In this document: positions 23,992-24,115 of the stretch, piece by piece | Layout of the letters: every line of letters starts with the position of its first letter | Position numbering within the stretch: the stretch's first letter is position 1 | DNA from: an uncultured Elusimicrobia bacterium | GTDB lineage: Bacteria > Elusimicrobiota > Endomicrobiia > Endomicrobiales > Endomicrobiaceae | Length of the DNA stretch: 24,115 nt | Reading direction: 5' to 3' | NCBI GenBank assembly: GCA_900321055.1 | Contig: ONUQ01000105.1 | Location: 1-24,115, forward strand | Program-made: the position numbers and the translations under genes | The notes under the pieces: generated by a model | The model's database searches: none | What the model was told of the DNA's origin: nothing | What the model saw: the letters and a program-made list of their open reading frames with translations, nothing else

Positions 23992-24038
23992 CTGCATTCA
24001 GCGATAAAAATCCGGTTGGAAGTAGTTGAAAAAAGTAC

Positions 24039-24067
24039 TTGACAAAAAAAAAGATTTGTGATATAAT
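24039..24067 (+). promoter_or_regulatory. Perfect-consensus promoter P2 with extended -10
   Basis: A second TTGACA (24039-24044), 17 nt, TATAAT (24062-24067), with TGA immediately before the -10, making it an extended -10 as well. It lies 76 nt downstream of P1 in the same direction. Tandem strong promoters of this kind are typical of rRNA operons. Confidence 0.85.
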
Positions 24068-24070
24068 CAA

Positions 24071-24091
24071 TTCACTTTGAAAAAAAGTGAA
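24071..24091 (+). repeat. Inverted repeat at the P2 transcription start
   Basis: TTCACTTT (24071-24078), a 5-nt loop GAAAA, and AAAGTGAA (24084-24091). The predicted P2 start (about 24073-24075) falls in the left arm. It could be an operator for a regulator acting on P2, or a 5' hairpin in RNA that comes from P1. There is no T-run, so it is not a terminator. Confidence 0.45.
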
Positions 24092-24103
24092 GAGAAAAAG
24101 AAA

Positions 24104-24113
24104 GTTCTTTAAG
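24104..24113 (+). promoter_or_regulatory. boxA-like antitermination element of an rRNA leader
   Basis: GTTCTTTAAG resembles rRNA boxA (GCTCTTTAACA in E. coli, GTTCTTTGAAAAC in Bacillus), where NusB/NusE load to protect rRNA transcription from termination. Its place about 30 nt after the strong P2 promoter fits the leader of a 16S rRNA gene just outside the window. Confidence 0.55.
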
Positions 24114-24115
24114 TA

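Noticed and set aside
23873-24070. 65-aa open frame on the minus strand
   Set aside because: It covers both perfect-consensus + strand promoters, has no family features and is best explained as chance in A/T-rich DNA.
1-24115. Phage, transposon, CRISPR, toxin-antitoxin or biosynthetic gene cluster
   Set aside because: I looked for integrase, transposase, Cas, toxin and carrier-protein motifs and for direct-repeat arrays and found none; composition looks even throughout by eye.

Overview
The window is A/T-rich, low-G+C bacterial DNA, densely packed with mostly intact housekeeping genes. There is no sign of a prophage, insertion sequence, CRISPR array or recent foreign island. Neighbouring genes often overlap by 1-22 nt, and several lack a clear Shine-Dalgarno (SD) sequence. 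HPr kinase, HPr with Ser46, RapZ, YvcK, a short mannose-family PTS of the kind found in deltaproteobacteria, and a GH57 glucanotransferase occur together. That suggests a host-associated or fermentative lineage such as Elusimicrobiota (Endomicrobia-like). This is my inference; no marker gene in the window proves it.

Region 1 (1-9062, +) is one long collinear operon: hprK (5' end outside the window), rapZ, yvcK, PTS EIIA, PTS EIIB, a GH57 4-alpha-glucanotransferase, PTS EIIC, PTS EIID, ptsH and ptsI. It holds a complete phosphorelay (EI to HPr His15 to EIIA to EIIB to EIIC/D), the kinase for HPr Ser46, two regulators that tie carbon supply to cell-wall precursor synthesis (RapZ, YvcK), and one alpha-glucan enzyme.

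Region 2 (9124-12560, +) is a second tight cluster: a YacP/Rae1-like NYN nuclease with a duplicated C-terminal motif, the murein transglycosylase MltG, a group I cysteine desulfurase and a ComF-type phosphoribosyltransferase. It converges on Region 3 (15204 down to 12580, -): rseP, ispG, greA.

Region 4 (15336-17122) holds three genes of unknown function: a multi-spanning membrane protein (+), and on the opposite strand a membrane-anchored TPR protein followed by a small membrane protein. Region 5 (17193-21066, +) has alaS, a small superinfection-immunity/SHOCT membrane protein, and nfo (endonuclease IV). nfo converges on a YgjP-like metallopeptidase gene (-). Next on the minus strand is a Kef-type cation/proton antiporter with its own promoter.

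Region 6 (about 23725-24115) is non-coding. It ends with two perfect-consensus sigma70-type promoters in tandem, a small hairpin and a boxA-like element, all pointing right. This is what is expected just upstream of an rRNA operon beginning beyond the window. I saw no clearly new multi-gene system. The best leads are the glucanotransferase inside the PTS operon, the duplicated ELSDLW motif, the unknown membrane/TPR genes, the overlapping promoters upstream of rseP, and the putative rRNA promoter region.
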